Shown: positions 63,794 to 64,000 of the stretch, piece by piece
Position numbering within the stretch: the stretch's first letter is position 1
Layout of the letters: each line of letters starts with the position of its first letter
NCBI GenBank assembly: GCA_027489295.1
Contig: JAIYAA010000107.1
Location: forward strand, 1 to 64,000
Length of the DNA stretch: 64,000 nucleotides
Source: Sphingomonadales bacterium
Lineage (GTDB): Bacteria > Pseudomonadota > Alphaproteobacteria > Sphingomonadales > Sphingomonadaceae
Direction of reading: 5' to 3'
The notes under the pieces: model-generated
The model's database searches: none
The model's input: only the letters and a program-made list of their open reading frames with translations
What the model was told of the DNA's origin: nothing
Program-made: the position numbers and the translations under genes

Positions 63794-63805
63794 GCATAAT
63801 TGCCG
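63794..63805 (-). promoter_or_regulatory. Start-associated hairpin, copy 15
   Basis: Minus-strand GGCA-ATTA-TGCC, perfect 4-bp stem, loop ATTA, 19 nt before the ATG at 63774, with AGGAGA in between. Confidence 0.72.
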
Positions 63806-63827
63806 ATTGAAGCCCCTTGGCTTCCCT

Positions 63828-63855
63828 AAACCCACGGCGCTAACCGTGGGTTTAA
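63828..63855 (-). terminator. Terminator-like hairpin
   Basis: An 11-bp perfect stem (TAAACCCACGG at 63828-63838, CCGTGGGTTTA at 63845-63855) with a 6-nt loop lies after the partial gene at the right end. T content after the stem is low, so strength is uncertain. Confidence 0.6.
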
Positions 63856-63867
63856 GACTGTCAAGGC

Positions 63868-64000
63868 TTACCAATTGAACGGGGTTATTCCCCGTTCCTT
63901 GCAAATCCGGTTTGCTTCCCGTTTCCCGTCAACCGCGACCTTTTCCGAATTGTTGAAAGCGTCGCCGTTGCAAGGTGCATCGCAGATTGTGAGAACAAAC
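63868..64000 (-). CDS. Partial CDS running off the right end
   Basis: The last 43 codons of a leftward gene are present, ending in TAA at 63868-63870. The segment includes ICDAPCNGDAFNNSEKVAVDG and ends in GITPFNW. Codon use looks normal for the window. The family cannot be told from this fragment. Confidence 0.6.
   Translation of the reverse strand, partial: FVLTICDAPCNGDAFNNSEKVAVDGKREANRICKERGITPFNW

Noticed and set aside
1..64000. tRNA, rRNA, transposases, CRISPR arrays
   Set aside because: I looked for T-loop and acceptor patterns, repeats with spacers and IS transposase motifs and saw none convincing; a tRNAscan or CRISPR finder run would settle it.

Overview
The window reads as most of a temperate, contractile-tailed phage (or prophage) of a GC-rich alphaproteobacterium, probably of the Rhizobiales. 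The evidence is a P2-type tail module (V, W, J, I, sheath, tube, E/E', tape measure, U, D, X), a DUF2190 head protein, a tyrosine integrase, a divergent repressor/Cro switch, and small genes of types common in rhizobial phages (PrtN-like, DUF1515-like, PF11860 muramidase). Terminase, portal and the start of the capsid gene lie left of base 1. The last gene runs off the right end. No tRNA, rRNA, transposase or CRISPR array was seen.

Layout. 1-11.9 kb (+): major capsid C-terminus, decoration protein, connector-like genes, baseplate, fibers. 12.0-18.9 kb (+): sheath, tube, tail chaperone with a -1 frameshift, tape measure and hub. 19.0-20.3 kb (+): lysis genes. 20.3-23.7 kb (+): more virion-surface-like genes, including a 670-residue repeat protein. 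23.8-25.1 kb (-): integrase and a small cysteine protein, next to an attP-like cluster of short repeats. 25.4-35.0 kb (-): leftward early operon with SMC-like ATPase, RecE-type nuclease, RecT, an SPFH/band-7 membrane protein, a DnaQ-type exonuclease and many small genes ending in a PrtN-like regulator. 35.0-36.4 kb: control region with two sets of three 12-bp operators, one at the leftward early promoter and one between repressor and Cro-like gene. 36.4-43.7 kb (+): Cro-like protein, HTH protein, HNH nuclease, two DNA methyltransferases, RuvC-like resolvase, primase, DnaB helicase. 43.6-46.1 kb (-): regulators and a secreted Asp/Pro/Gly repeat protein. 46.1-64 kb (-): a long accessory operon.

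The accessory operon is the unusual part. It encodes a MoxR-type AAA+ ATPase, a VWA/HExxH protein, a DUF3150-like protein, a PP-loop (PAPS-reductase-like) protein, a DUF4942-like adenine methyltransferase, and about thirteen small, very divergent proteins that appear to share a beta-hairpin motif (D-x-x-T-R-x-F-x-A) and a C-terminal helix ending in S-L-T. Several of these are interleaved with the MoxR/VWA/DUF3150 genes.

The operon is punctuated by a 12-nt RNA hairpin (stem of about 4 bp, mostly an AYYA loop) placed 8-21 nt before start codons. I found 15 copies, 13 of them here and two in the early operon. Stem bases change in compensating pairs (CGCA/TGCG, GGCA/TGCC, GCCA/TGGC, TCCA/TGGA). 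Within 46.1-63.8 kb nearly every gene either starts just after such a hairpin or overlaps or nearly abuts the gene before it, so each hairpin heads a translationally coupled block. This looks like an undescribed translational or mRNA-level control element, analogous to the start-associated sequences of some mycobacteriophages.
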